Counted from the first letter of the stretch, positions 37,072-45,300 are shown. The stretch is DNA of 64,000 bases from Streptomyces harbinensis (GCF_900116145.1 NZ_FPAB01000007.1:258067-322066), one strand, 5' to 3'. A program made the numbers and translations. The notes: generated by a model not told the origin, from the sequence alone.

Positions 37072-37115
37072 TTGCCCGACGGGAAAGTCAACGGTAGCTT
37101 TCCTGGTGGGAAAGT
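37072..37115 (+). promoter_or_regulatory. promoter with GGGAAAG half-sites for the ABC operon
   Basis: TTGCCC (37072-37077) and TAGCTT (37095-37100) are 17 bases apart. Three half-sites cover it: GGGAAAGT (37081-37088), inverted CTTTCC (37098-37103) and GGGAAAGT (37108-37115). The arrangement suggests repression by the winged-helix regulator encoded second in the operon. Confidence 0.5.
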
Positions 37116-37220
37116 GGAGCGGGCTGCCGAGGTACCCGGCCGCCGCGCGCCCGTACCGGCCCCTGCCCCGCTGCCCGCACCGTTCCGTACCAGCACGACC
37201 ACCACGGGAGGGCGACGGCC

Positions 37221-37730
37221 GTGAGCACACCGGTGGACGCCGAACAGGCCTGGACCGATCTCCAGCGCATCAGAGTGACGCAGGAGCGCGTGTACGACGA
37301 GGTGGAACGGGGCGCGTCCGGCGGCCCCGGCTCCGCCTACCTCACCGCCGCCCTCATGTGGCTCTTCCTGGCCGGGCAGGGCCTGGAACCGCCGCTGTGG
37401 GGCAGCCTGCTCGCCCTCGCCGGCTATCTCGTCCTGCTCGGCGCGCTCGGCGTCTCCGAGCACCGCAGGAGCCGGATGCGGCTCCACCACTCCCGCTACG
37501 ACGGGCGGTCGCTCGTCATGTTCCTCGGCGGCGCGACGGTGACCGGCGCGACGGTCGTACTCTCCGGCCGGCTGGTCGAGCCGCTGGCGCCGCTGACGGC
37601 CGGACTGATCCAGGCCACCGTCTCGGCGGGCGTGTTCCTGCTGTTCCTGGGACCGGCCACCCGCTGGTCCGTGGGTGCCCTGCGCACCCGCGGCGCGCGC
37701 CGCGCGGCCCGCGAGGAGGCGGCCCGATGA
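37221..37730 (+). CDS. membrane protein of an ABC exporter operon
   Basis: A 169-residue protein with four hydrophobic helices (AYLTAALMWLFLAG, LLALAGYLVLLGAL, VMFLGGATVTGATVVL, LIQATVSAGVFLLFLG) and a basic cytoplasmic tail. The family is not recognised; similar proteins lead operons with a winged-helix regulator and an ABC-2 exporter. The GTG has GGGAGGG eight bases upstream. Its stop overlaps the regulator's ATG (ATGA), so it is coupled to the next gene and first in a four-gene operon. A role in sensing membrane stress for the regulator is speculative. Confidence 0.75.
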   Translation: MSTPVDAEQAWTDLQRIRVTQERVYDEVERGASGGPGSAYLTAALMWLFLAGQGLEPPLWGSLLALAGYLVLLGALGVSEHRRSRMRLHHSRYDGRSLVMFLGGATVTGATVVLSGRLVEPLAPLTAGLIQATVSAGVFLLFLGPATRWSVGALRTRGARRAAREEAAR

Positions 37731-38146
37731 GCACCCCCAGCGGCTTCGACGAGCTGATCCACCCCGCCACCCGGCTGTCGGTGGTGGCGCTCCTCGCCTC
37801 CACCGAATGGGCCGACTTCGGCTTCATCCGCGACAGCCTCTCGCTCAGCGACTCCGCGCTCTCCAAGCAGCTGCACACCCTGGAGGACGCCGGCTACCTG
37901 GACCTCCGCAAGGAGAGCAGCGGCCGGAAGCGGCGCACGCGCGTCCGGCTCACCGAACGGGGCCGCACCGCGTTCGACGGGCATGTGGCGGCCCTGCGCG
38001 CCATCGTCGAGGGCGCGGCCGGTCCGGCGGCGGTGACGGGACTCGGGACGGGAACGGCAACGGGACCCGGGACGGACGCGGACCGGGCCGGCGCCGCCGC
38101 GGCACCGGCCGCCGTGGCCCCGGCCGGAGCGGAGGCGGGCCGATGA
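37727..38146 (+). CDS. winged-helix transcriptional regulator (MarR/ArsR-like)
   Basis: A 139-residue DNA-binding protein. The winged helix occupies residues about 8-88 (LIHPATRLSVVALLAST, SLSDSALSKQLHTLEDAGYL, GRKRRTRVRLTERGRTAF), the pattern of the short one-domain regulators that control neighbouring transporters. The remaining 50 residues are Ala/Gly/Thr-rich and probably unstructured. It overlaps the gene before (ATGA) and after (ATGA), so it is made from the same transcript it probably represses, acting at the half-sites around 37081-37115. The inducer is unknown. Confidence 0.88.
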   Translation: MSTPSGFDELIHPATRLSVVALLASTEWADFGFIRDSLSLSDSALSKQLHTLEDAGYLDLRKESSGRKRRTRVRLTERGRTAFDGHVAALRAIVEGAAGPAAVTGLGTGTATGPGTDADRAGAAAAPAAVAPAGAEAGR

Positions 38147-39123
38147 ACAGCGCCGACACCGCACAGCACGCCGCACCGCACCCCGCACCGCCCGTCGTCC
38201 GGGCCCGCGGACTGACCATGACGTACGGCGACACCCCCGTCCTGCACGGTGTCGACCTGGACATCCAGCGCGGCGAGGTCTTCGCCCTGCTCGGCCCCAA
38301 CGGCGCGGGCAAGACCACCACCGTCGAGATCCTGGAGGGCTTCCGGCGCCGCTCCGGAGGCGAGGTCAGCGTCCTGGGCACCGACCCGGCCCACGGCGAC
38401 GACACCTGGCGGGGCCGCATCGGCCTGGTCCTCCAGTCCTGGCGCGATCACCGCCGCTGGCGGGTCGCCGAACTGCTGCACCACTTCGCCACGTACTACC
38501 CCGACCCGCGCGACCCCGCCGAACTGCTCGCCGTGGTCGGTCTCACCGGCCAGGCCGGCCGGCTGGTGGAACGGCTCTCCGGCGGCCAGCGGCGGCGCCT
38601 CGACGTGGCCCTCGGCATCGTCGGGCGCCCCGAACTCCTTTTCCTGGACGAGCCGACCACCGGCTTCGACCCGCAGGCCCGGCACGAGTTCCACCTCCTG
38701 GTCGAACGGCTGGCCCGCGACGAAGGCGTCACCGTCCTGCTCACCACGCACGACCTGGCCGAGGCCGAACGGCTCGCCGACCGCATCGCGATGCTCGTCG
38801 GCGGCCGGGTCCGCGCCGTCGGCACCCCCGCCGAACTCGCCCGGCGCGCCGCCGCCCGGGCCGAGGTCCGCTGGACGGACCGCGACGGCACGCCGCGCCG
38901 CGAACGCACCGCCGACCCCTCGCGGCTGGTGTGGGAACTCCACCGGGACGCGGCAGGACCGATCCCCGGCCTCGAAGTCCGCCGGCCCACCCTGGAGGAC
39001 ACCTACCTGCACATGGTGCACGCGGCGGACCGGGCGGACCGGGAAGGCGACGGCCACGACCCCGCCACGGGCGAGCACGGGAACGGCGACGAGAACGAGA
39101 GCGCGGAGGTACGGAGCGCATGA
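38143..39123 (+). CDS. ABC-2 type exporter ATP-binding protein
   Basis: A 326-residue ATPase of the DrrA/CcmA group. Walker A is GPNGAGKTTT (about residue 53), followed by VLQSWRDHRRWRV at the Q loop, signature LSGGQRRRLDVALGI, Walker B LLFLDEPTTGFDP and switch LTTHD. A C-terminal extension of about 90 residues (RAEVRWTDRDGTP, PTLEDTYLHMV) matches the regulatory tail of antibiotic and lipid exporters. Overlaps of four bases on both sides show coupling to the regulator and the permease. Substrate is unknown. Confidence 0.92.
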   Translation: MNSADTAQHAAPHPAPPVVRARGLTMTYGDTPVLHGVDLDIQRGEVFALLGPNGAGKTTTVEILEGFRRRSGGEVSVLGTDPAHGDDTWRGRIGLVLQSWRDHRRWRVAELLHHFATYYPDPRDPAELLAVVGLTGQAGRLVERLSGGQRRRLDVALGIVGRPELLFLDEPTTGFDPQARHEFHLLVERLARDEGVTVLLTTHDLAEAERLADRIAMLVGGRVRAVGTPAELARRAAARAEVRWTDRDGTPRRERTADPSRLVWELHRDAAGPIPGLEVRRPTLEDTYLHMVHAADRADREGDGHDPATGEHGNGDENESAEVRSA

Positions 39124-40067
39124 CAGCGACGGACGGAACCGGCACCGCGCGCCCGGCCCCCGGCACGGACGGACCCGCCCCGCAGCACGGCGGCCCCCGG
39201 CCCCCGCACCGCCCCGCACGCCGTTACTGGCGGGCCGGTCTGCTGCGCGGGCGCATCGAACTCGGCCAGCTGCTGCGCAACCCCAAGGAGATGTCCGGCC
39301 ATCTCGCCAACGTGGTCGTCGCCCTGCTGCTCGCCTCCTGGATCAGCGGCGACGTCCCCGACACCGAGACCCCGATGGCGCACCTGGTTCTCGCGGGCTT
39401 CGCCGCGTACCTGCTGTTCCAGATCGGGCTGCTCAACCTGCCGCAGATGCTCGTCACCGAGCGCGAGGAAGGCACCCTGCTGCGGCTGCGCGCCACCCCC
39501 GGCGGCATCCCGGCGTACCTCATCGCCAAGTCGGTGCTGATCGTCGTGGTGGCGGTCGGCACCCTGGTTCTGCTGCTGGCCGGTACGGCCCTGCTGGCGG
39601 ACGGGCCGCTGCCGAGGGACCCGGCCGGGTGGCTGACGCTGCTGTGGGTGACGACGCTGGGCCTGCTCGCCGTCGTCCCGCTGGGCGCGGCGCTGGGCGC
39701 CGTACTGCCGAACCCGCGTGAGGCGCTGGCGCTGATCGTGCTGCCCGTGATGGCGCTGCTGTTCACCTCCGGCGCGATCTTCCCGATCACCTCACTGCCG
39801 GGGCCGGTGCAACAGGTGGCGTCGGTGTTCCCGCTCAAGTGGATGGCGCAGGGCCTGCGTTCGGCCCTGCTGCCGGACGCCGCGCGGATCGCGGAGCCCA
39901 GCGGTTCGTGGGAACTGCCCATGGTGGCCCTGGTACTGGCGGCGTGGGCGGTCGCCGGATTCCTCCTGGCCATCCCGCTGCTGCGCCGCGCGGCCCGCCG
40001 CGAATCCGGCTCCCGCCTCTCCGCGCGCCACCACAAGGCCGCGATGAACGGCGCGTTCCCCGCGTAG
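39120..40067 (+). CDS. ABC-2 type transporter permease
   Basis: A 315-residue permease with a Pro-rich N-terminus of about 40 residues and six hydrophobic helices (VVVALLLASWISG, LVLAGFAAYLLFQIG, SVLIVVVAVGTLVLLLAG, LLWVTTLGLLAVVPLGAALG, ALALIVLPVMALLFTSGAIF, VALVLAAWAVAGFLLAIPLL). The segment LVTEREEGTLLRLRATP is the ABC-2 intracellular signature, and FTSGAIFPITSLPGPVQ matches the family's conserved C-terminal loop. It is the last gene of the four-gene operon and is followed by a perfect 18-bp terminator. Confidence 0.92.
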   Translation: MTATDGTGTARPAPGTDGPAPQHGGPRPPHRPARRYWRAGLLRGRIELGQLLRNPKEMSGHLANVVVALLLASWISGDVPDTETPMAHLVLAGFAAYLLFQIGLLNLPQMLVTEREEGTLLRLRATPGGIPAYLIAKSVLIVVVAVGTLVLLLAGTALLADGPLPRDPAGWLTLLWVTTLGLLAVVPLGAALGAVLPNPREALALIVLPVMALLFTSGAIFPITSLPGPVQQVASVFPLKWMAQGLRSALLPDAARIAEPSGSWELPMVALVLAAWAVAGFLLAIPLLRRAARRESGSRLSARHHKAAMNGAFPA

Positions 40068-40103
40068 CCCCACCCCCGCCGGACGCGCGGACGGCGGATC
40101 CGC

Positions 40104-40143
40104 CACGGGGGCGGCCCGGACGGGTGTCCGGGCCGCCCCCGTG
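40104..40143 (+). terminator. terminator of the ABC exporter operon
   Basis: CACGGGGGCGGCCCGGAC (40104-40121) pairs with GTCCGGGCCGCCCCCGTG (40126-40143), an 18-bp perfect stem with a four-base loop. Confidence 0.85.
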
Positions 40144-40269
40144 CGGGTGAACCCGGACGCCCCGTCCGCCCCCGGGCGCGCGGCGAACGGTGCCCGAACG
40201 CCGCAGCGGTCGGCCCCCCGTGCCCAAAGCACGGAAAACCGACCGCTGTTGCCCCGGCTGAGCCCGGAG

Positions 40270-40292
40270 TACCGTCTGAATGTCCAGTTCAG
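40270..40292 (+). promoter_or_regulatory. candidate autoregulatory site of the XRE gene
   Basis: TACCGT (40270-40275) could be a -10, followed at once by an inverted repeat CTGAA (40276-40280), seven bases, TTCAG (40288-40292), just ahead of the ribosome binding site GGGGAG at 40294-40299. Confidence 0.35.
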
Positions 40293-40307
40293 AGGGGAGA
40301 GTTCATT

Positions 40308-41528
40308 ATGCCCGAAAGCAGCGACAACCGGTACGACGCCGCGATCGGTCAGCGTATCCAGGCGATCCGCCTGCAACGCGGACTGACCCAGCAGGGCCTC
40401 GCCCAGCGGGCCCACGTCTCCTACAGCTCCATCACCAAGGTCGAGTCGGGCCACCGTGCCGCCACACCGACCCTCACGGCCGCCTGCGCCCGGGCTCTGC
40501 GCGTTCCGGTGACCGACCTGACCGGCCAGCCGTACTTCGACGCACTCAAGCGGGATCAGATGGAGGAGCTGATCCAGCCGATCCGGCACGCCATCGCCAA
40601 TCCCATGCTGCCGGTGGGCGAGGTCTCGCCCCGGGACCCCGAGGCGATCCGCGCCGACGTCGTCTACCTGGACGAGGCCCGGTTGCGCGGCCAGTACATG
40701 GAGATCGGCACCATCGCCCCCGCGCTCATCGACGAACTGCTGCACCTGGCGCACACCACACCGGAGGGCCGCGAGCGCGAAAAGATCCACGGCACGCTCG
40801 CGCACACGTACCGCATGGCCCACGCGTTCGTCTACAAGCTCGGATTCCTCGACCTCGCCCTGCTCGCCCTCGACCGCATGGAGCAGGCCGCTTCCCTTGG
40901 CCCGGACCCGTATCTGGCGGTCGTCGTGTGCCACTACCGCAGCAACTACTTCCTGCACCACGGCGCCTACGACATCGGCCTGCGCGAGATCGCCACGATG
41001 GAGGAATCGCTCACGGACCCGGTGCGACGCGGGGACCCGCGAGCGCTCTCCCTGATGGGGACCATGCACCTCAAGGCAGCCGTGATGCACTCCCGGCGCA
41101 GGCGGCCCACCTCGACCACCGACGTCGCCGAACGCATCGGCGAGGCCCGCGAACTGGCCGGCCGCCTAGCCGATCAGCCCGACCCGTACGGCCTCACCTT
41201 CGACCGGCCCAACGTGGAGATCCACGCCACCTCCACCAAGATCGACCTCGGCGACGTGGGGGGCGCGGCGGAACACGGTGAGCAGCTGAGGCTCCCCGGC
41301 GGGTGGGCACTCAACCGCTCCGGCCACCACCACATGGACATGGCACGGGCCTACGAAAAGCTCGGCCGCCCCACCGACGCGCTCCAGTCACTCATGGCGG
41401 CCAAGGTGGCCGCCCCGGTGCAGACCCGCTACCACCCGACCACCCGCGAAACGGTCCTGGCACTGCTGCGGCGCCACCGCACCCCGTCCCGCGAACTGTC
41501 CGGCTACGCCCGGTGGGTCGGCGTGTAG
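40308..41528 (+). CDS. XRE-family regulator with TPR-like helical domain
   Basis: A 406-residue cytosolic regulator. A Cro/C1 helix-turn-helix lies at about 10-65 (IGQRIQAIRLQRGLTQQGLAQRA, SYSSITKVESGHRAATPTLT). The remainder is helical and repeat-like (HGTLAHTYRMAHAFVYKLG, LGRPTDALQSLMAAKVAAP), resembling the TPR ligand-binding regions of Streptomyces XRE/peptide-sensing regulators. The ATG has GGGGAG upstream. It is followed by a perfect terminator and then three short coupled genes on the same strand, an arrangement I associate with Streptomyces XRE regulators and small partner proteins. Ligand and targets are unknown. Confidence 0.88.
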   Translation: MPESSDNRYDAAIGQRIQAIRLQRGLTQQGLAQRAHVSYSSITKVESGHRAATPTLTAACARALRVPVTDLTGQPYFDALKRDQMEELIQPIRHAIANPMLPVGEVSPRDPEAIRADVVYLDEARLRGQYMEIGTIAPALIDELLHLAHTTPEGREREKIHGTLAHTYRMAHAFVYKLGFLDLALLALDRMEQAASLGPDPYLAVVVCHYRSNYFLHHGAYDIGLREIATMEESLTDPVRRGDPRALSLMGTMHLKAAVMHSRRRRPTSTTDVAERIGEARELAGRLADQPDPYGLTFDRPNVEIHATSTKIDLGDVGGAAEHGEQLRLPGGWALNRSGHHHMDMARAYEKLGRPTDALQSLMAAKVAAPVQTRYHPTTRETVLALLRRHRTPSRELSGYARWVGV

Positions 41529-41544
41529 CAGCACGGGCACTCAC

Positions 41545-41590
41545 GGAAGGGCTCCGGCTTTCACAGAGAGTGGAAAGCCGGAGCCCTTCC
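41545..41590 (+). terminator. terminator after the XRE gene
   Basis: GGAAGGGCTCCGGCTTTC (41545-41562) pairs perfectly with GAAAGCCGGAGCCCTTCC (41573-41590) around a ten-base loop, 16 bases after the XRE stop. Confidence 0.85.
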
Positions 41591-41641
41591 GATTCGGCAC
41601 AGTGCTGACGGTCAGCGATCGTCACGTCACAGGAGCCGCAC

Positions 41642-42157
41642 ATGAACGCTTATCGGAGCTGGATTCCGCACGCGGGGGAGGGGATCCGGCTGGTGCCGTG
41701 CGGGCGGTGGTGGGATGCCGTTCAGGTTCCCCGGCTGCGGTGGCGTGATCTCGCGGAGGAAGCGCCGGGGAACGGCGTGCTGGAGGACCGGTCCGACGAC
41801 GTGCTCACCTGGCTGCTGCCCGTCGGCGCGGCGGCCGGGTGGGGGCGGGGCGGGGTGCGGGTGCTGGGGCGCGGGTACCACCTGCCGATGCCGCCGGGGG
41901 AGTGGCGCACCGGGTGGTGGCTCACCTGGCGCACCCCGCCGCGCGGGACCGGCCTCACCGATCCCGCCGTCCTGCGCGCCCTGCTGGCCGACCTGCCGGT
42001 GCGGTGCGACCGCTGCCACCAGCTCGCCGCCCCCGCCGCGACGATCACCGGTGCCGCCCCGGGCGGCGGCACGGTCACGGTGACCACCTGCCAGCGGTGC
42101 GCGGACACCATGACGGCCGTGCTGCGCGCCGCCGCCGCCCGGGGGACGGGCCGGTGA
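41642..42157 (+). CDS. small protein with C-terminal zinc-ribbon-like motif (1 of 3)
   Basis: A 171-residue soluble protein starting MNAYRSWIPHAGEGIRLVPC. The first 110 residues are rich in Trp, Arg and Gly (PCGRWWDAVQVPRL, LPMPPGEWRTGWWLTWRTPP) in the style of the bifunctional DNA primase/polymerase N-terminal proteins found in actinobacteria, though too short to be a primase. The end carries two CxxC pairs (CDRCHQ and CQRCAD) that could bind zinc. The ATG has AGGAG upstream. Its stop overlaps the next GTG by four bases. Function is unknown; the position after an XRE regulator is probably meaningful. Confidence 0.7.
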   Translation: MNAYRSWIPHAGEGIRLVPCGRWWDAVQVPRLRWRDLAEEAPGNGVLEDRSDDVLTWLLPVGAAAGWGRGGVRVLGRGYHLPMPPGEWRTGWWLTWRTPPRGTGLTDPAVLRALLADLPVRCDRCHQLAAPAATITGAAPGGGTVTVTTCQRCADTMTAVLRAAAARGTGR

Positions 42158-42399
42158 ACGACGCCCGCACCATCACCGGCGTGTGCCGCGCGGCGAGCGC
42201 GGGCAGCGGCCCCGGCTGGTGGCACTGGACCTGTCCGGGGCCCGGCGCCACGCGCGTCACCGCCACCTACACGCTGCTCAGCGACTGCGCCTGCCCCTGC
42301 CACACGGTGGCGGGCCAGGCGCGGCTGCCCGAGGTGCCGGGTCCGTACCGTTCGCTCGTGCCGCACGACCGGCACCGTCCCGGCGAGGACGCGCCGTGA
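42154..42399 (+). CDS. 81-aa cysteine-containing small protein (2 of 3)
   Basis: An 81-residue protein read from a GTG that overlaps the previous stop (GTGA) and ending in a stop that overlaps the next GTG. It contains GVCRAASAG, GWWHWTCPGPG and CACPCHTVAGQARLPEVPGP, so four of its five cysteines sit in a region that could bind a metal. It has no membrane segment. I recognise no family. Coupling on both sides is the main evidence that it is translated. Confidence 0.6.
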   Translation: MNDARTITGVCRAASAGSGPGWWHWTCPGPGATRVTATYTLLSDCACPCHTVAGQARLPEVPGPYRSLVPHDRHRPGEDAP

Positions 42400-42779
42400 G
42401 CCGGCCGCGCCGCGCCGTCCGGGCGGGGTTCGGGCGGTCCGGGACGGTGAACGGCTGGTGGGAGCGCGGCGTCTGCGGCGGCTGCGGCGCCCGGGACCGT
42501 CCCGTCACCTGGGTCGGCCCACCGGCGCAGGGCGGCCCGTACCGGCCGGTCCTGGTGTGCGCCGGCTGTCTGCCGGACGTCCGCCTCATACCGGAGCCGG
42601 GGCCCGCTCCGGCGACCCGGCGCACCACCGGGACGACGGGCAGCGTTCCCGCGTACCGGCTGCCGCGAGCCCCGGACGACGAGGCCGTACGGGCCCTGCG
42701 CTGGGCGGTCGGCGGCTGCGTGGCGCTGCTGCCGCTGCTGGCGGCGGCGCTGGCCGTCACGCTGTGGCGCACGGTGTGA
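42396..42779 (+). CDS. small zinc-ribbon membrane protein (3 of 3)
   Basis: A 127-residue protein. A basic N-terminus is followed by two CxxC pairs (CGGCGARD and CAGCLPDV) that resemble a zinc ribbon, then a Pro/Thr-rich linker and a single C-terminal membrane helix (ALRWAVGGCVALLPLLAAALAVTLW), so it is probably tail-anchored with the ribbon in the cytoplasm. The GTG overlaps the preceding stop. It is the last gene of the XRE-associated trio. Function is unknown. Confidence 0.65.
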   Translation: MSRPRRAVRAGFGRSGTVNGWWERGVCGGCGARDRPVTWVGPPAQGGPYRPVLVCAGCLPDVRLIPEPGPAPATRRTTGTTGSVPAYRLPRAPDDEAVRALRWAVGGCVALLPLLAAALAVTLWRTV

Positions 42780-42894
42780 CGTACGGGAGATCGCGGGACG
42801 GACGGGGTTTCGCCGCGCGCGGACCTGCGCACTCGGGGGGTCGACAGCCCGCACGCGGGCAGCCGCTGTTCCCTCGTACGCAAAGGAAGGCATC

Positions 42895-43896
42895 ATGACC
42901 GCCGTCATCCCCCCGCCCGTCACCCCGTACCTGGAACCCGCCGCCCGGGAGCTGGCCGAGGCGACCGATCCGCATCCGCGCATCTACGAGGTCCCGCCGG
43001 AGCGCGGGCGCGAGATCCTGCTCGGACTCCAGAGCGGCGAGGACGTGCCCCGGCCCGAGGTGGACGAGGAGTGGGTGACCGTGGACGCCGGTGAGTGGGG
43101 GCAGGTCCGCACCCGGATCATCAGGCCCCGGGGCGTCACGGGACCGCTGCCCGTCGTCTTCTACATCCACGGCGCCGGCTGGGTGTTCGGCGACGACAAG
43201 ACGCACGACCGCCTGTTCCGCGAGCTGACGGTCGGCGCCGGGGCGGCGGGCGTGTTCCCCGTGTACGACCGCGCGCCGGAGGCGAAGTACCCGACGCAGG
43301 TGGAGCAGAACTACGCGGTGGGCCGGTGGCTGGCCGAGCACGGCGACGAGCACGGTCTGGACGTCAGCCGGGTCGCGGTGACCGGGGAGTCGGTCGGCGG
43401 CTGCATGGCGACGGTCTTCGCGCTCATGAACAAGGAGCGCGGCGGCCTGGACATCTCGGCGCAGGTGCTCCTCTACCCCGTGACCGACGCGGACTTCGAC
43501 ACCCCTTCCTACATCCAGTTCGCGGAGGGCTACTACCTCACGCGGGACGGCATGAAGTGGTTCTGGGACCAGTACTCCGAACCGTCCCAGCGCACCGAGG
43601 TGTTCGCCGCGCCGCTGCGGGCCGACGTCGACCGGTTGAAGGGCATGCCGAAGACGCTGCTCATCACCGATGAGGCGGACGTGCTGCGGGATGAGGGCGA
43701 GAAGTACGCGAACAAGCTGCGGGAGGCGGGCGTGGACGTCACCGCCGTCCGGGTCGCCGGAATGGTGCACGACTTCCTGCTGCTGGACAGCGTCCGCGAC
43801 ACGAAGGCCGCGAACGTCGCCCGGCATCTGGCGGTGGACGCCCTGCGTGCGGCGCTGCACGACGAGGACGGTGCGGCGGCGTCGCACGACCGCTGA
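42895..43896 (+). CDS. alpha/beta hydrolase, hormone-sensitive-lipase family
   Basis: A 333-residue esterase-type hydrolase. The oxyanion motif is HGAGWVFG (family HGGGW), the nucleophile elbow GESVGGCMA (family GDSAGG) with the catalytic serine near residue 165, the catalytic acid in LLITDEADVLRDEGE and the histidine in AGMVHDFLLLD near 285. It lacks a signal peptide and is therefore cytosolic, likely acting on short-chain acyl esters. The ATG has AAGGAAGG upstream. It stands alone; the upstream trio ends about 115 bases before it. The natural substrate is unknown. Confidence 0.88.
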   Translation: MTAVIPPPVTPYLEPAARELAEATDPHPRIYEVPPERGREILLGLQSGEDVPRPEVDEEWVTVDAGEWGQVRTRIIRPRGVTGPLPVVFYIHGAGWVFGDDKTHDRLFRELTVGAGAAGVFPVYDRAPEAKYPTQVEQNYAVGRWLAEHGDEHGLDVSRVAVTGESVGGCMATVFALMNKERGGLDISAQVLLYPVTDADFDTPSYIQFAEGYYLTRDGMKWFWDQYSEPSQRTEVFAAPLRADVDRLKGMPKTLLITDEADVLRDEGEKYANKLREAGVDVTAVRVAGMVHDFLLLDSVRDTKAANVARHLAVDALRAALHDEDGAAASHDR

Positions 43897-43960
43897 TCCG
43901 GCGGGCGTTCGCGGTGCGGCCGGGTGCGGGCACGGTGCGGTGAGCGGCGGCGGGCGGGGG

Positions 43961-44194
43961 TCAGCCCTCGCCCGCCGCACCGTCCCCGTCCGCCTCGCCG
44001 TCCCCGTCCTTCCCGGCGGTGCCACCGGCGGTCAGCGCGACCAGCGCGGTCACGATCCCGGCCAGCGCGCCCGCCAGGTGGACGGCGCGGTCGGCGGTGT
44101 CCGGGCCGGTCAGCAGGGTCACCACCACGAGCGCGGCGGCCACCGTTCCGGCTGCCGCCGCCACCGCCCGGTTCCGGCCCGGTATCCCCGCCAT
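43961..44194 (-). CDS. 77-aa membrane protein with acidic tail
   Basis: A 77-residue protein with two hydrophobic helices (AAAAGTVAAALVVVTLL and AVHLAGALAGIVTALVAL) and a short Gly/Asp/Glu-rich C-terminal tail. ATG 44194 (MAGIPGRNRA) and an overlapping GTG three bases upstream are possible starts, with a G-rich sequence ahead. I recognise no family. Codon use fits the genome. Confidence 0.55.
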   Translation of the reverse strand: MAGIPGRNRAVAAAAGTVAAALVVVTLLTGPDTADRAVHLAGALAGIVTALVALTAGGTAGKDGDGEADGDGAAGEG

Positions 44195-44297
44195 CACGCC
44201 CCCCGCGCCTCAGCTCACGCCCCGTGTTCCCCAGGGATACCCGCAGAGATACCCGCGCGCCCGCGCGCCAGTCCCCTGCGCCGGGCGGGCGCGGCGC

Positions 44298-45236
44298 TCA
44301 GCGCACGTCCAGGACCGCCTTCCCCGGCACCTCGCCCGCCGCGAGGGCGGCGGCGGCCTCGGGGGTGCGGGACCAGGGGTCGCGCCGGCCGATCTGGGTG
44401 TCCAGCGCGCCGCGTGCCGTGAGAGCGGCCAGCCAGGTCAGGTCGTCGGCCAGCCCGTCGTGGTCGTCCAGCAGGTAGAAGGTCTCGATCGACCGGCCGG
44501 TGCCCAGCGGGCCGAGGAGCGCCTCGTACGGGAGGACGGCGTCCGCGTTGCCGGTGTGGCCCATCGCCACCAGCGTCCCGTGCCGGCCCAGCGCGCCGAA
44601 CGCCGCCACCAGGTGGTCGCCGCCCACCGTGTCGATGACGCCGTGGACGGGCGCGTCCAGCCGGTCGCGGATGCCCGCCGCGCCGTACACCACCTCGTCC
44701 GCGCCCAGCGAGCGCAGCAGCGCCTCCTTGCCCGGGTCGGTGGTGGTGGCGACGACATGGGCGCCCGCCCGGCGCGCCAGCTGCACGGTGAACCGGCCGA
44801 CCCCGCCGCCCGCGCCCGTCACCAGGACCCGGCGGCCGAGAACCGGCCCGAGCCTGCGCAGGCCGCGCAGCGCGGAGCCCGCCGCCACCGGGAGCGTGCT
44901 GATGGCGCCCGGGTCGGCGTCGGCGGGGACGGTGCCGAGCAGCGCGGTGTCCACGGCGCGCAGCCGGGCCCAGGCGCCGTCCGGGGCGAGGCTCACCACG
45001 GGGGTTCCGGCGGCCGGGCCCGAGCCGTCGGCGGCGGGGCGTACCACCGTTCCGGCCGCGTCCCAGCCGGGGACGGTGCCGGGGGCGCCGTGGCGCAGGC
45101 CGTGCAGCACCTCGCCGTGGTTGAGGGAGTAGGCGGTGACCTCGATGAGCGCCTGGTGCGGTGCCGGCTCGGGGTCGGGGACGTCGTTCAGGGTGAGCCG
45201 GGAAGGGGCGTCGGGGTCGATGGTCCAGGCGTGCAC
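44298..45236 (-). CDS. zinc-independent medium-chain dehydrogenase (quinone oxidoreductase type)
   Basis: A 312-residue NADPH-dependent oxidoreductase of the MDR superfamily. It has an N-terminal GroES-like domain (ALIEVTAYSLNHGEVLHG, GTVPGWDAAGTVV) and a Rossmann domain with VLVTGAGGGVGRFTVQLARRAGAHVVATT near residue 145. The zinc ligands of alcohol dehydrogenases are missing, as in quinone oxidoreductases. GTG 45236 follows GAGGGAG on the minus strand. It is divergent from a TetR gene with overlapping palindromes between them, so it is probably the target of that repressor. The substrate is likely an electrophilic carbonyl or quinone, by inference. Confidence 0.88.
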   Translation of the reverse strand: MHAWTIDPDAPSRLTLNDVPDPEPAPHQALIEVTAYSLNHGEVLHGLRHGAPGTVPGWDAAGTVVRPAADGSGPAAGTPVVSLAPDGAWARLRAVDTALLGTVPADADPGAISTLPVAAGSALRGLRRLGPVLGRRVLVTGAGGGVGRFTVQLARRAGAHVVATTTDPGKEALLRSLGADEVVYGAAGIRDRLDAPVHGVIDTVGGDHLVAAFGALGRHGTLVAMGHTGNADAVLPYEALLGPLGTGRSIETFYLLDDHDGLADDLTWLAALTARGALDTQIGRRDPWSRTPEAAAALAAGEVPGKAVLDVR

Positions 45237-45264
45237 GGTGGTCTCCCTCGTCGTCGGCGCAGAA

Positions 45265-45300
45265 ATGCCGGTCGCTGGCATCTGCGGGTTGCCAGCATAT
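45265..45300. promoter_or_regulatory. overlapping palindromes between MDR and TetR genes
   Basis: ATGCC (45265-45269) and GGCAT (45277-45281) form one dyad; CTGGCA (45275-45280) and TGCCAG (45290-45295) form another that overlaps it. A -10 TACACT (45318-45323) serves the TetR gene. This is a likely TetR operator for both divergent genes. Confidence 0.55.

Noticed and set aside
36840..37097. An 85-codon plus-strand ORF containing the 12-bp repeats
   Set aside because: No ribosome binding site and a Pro/Arg-rich tail; the repeats also read as tetrapeptides in other frames, so coding is unproven.
36768..37220. An integrase attachment site or element remnant beside bldA
   Set aside because: No repeat of the tRNA 3' end and no integrase fragment were seen; only short iterons and a GTGGGAACACC duplication are present.
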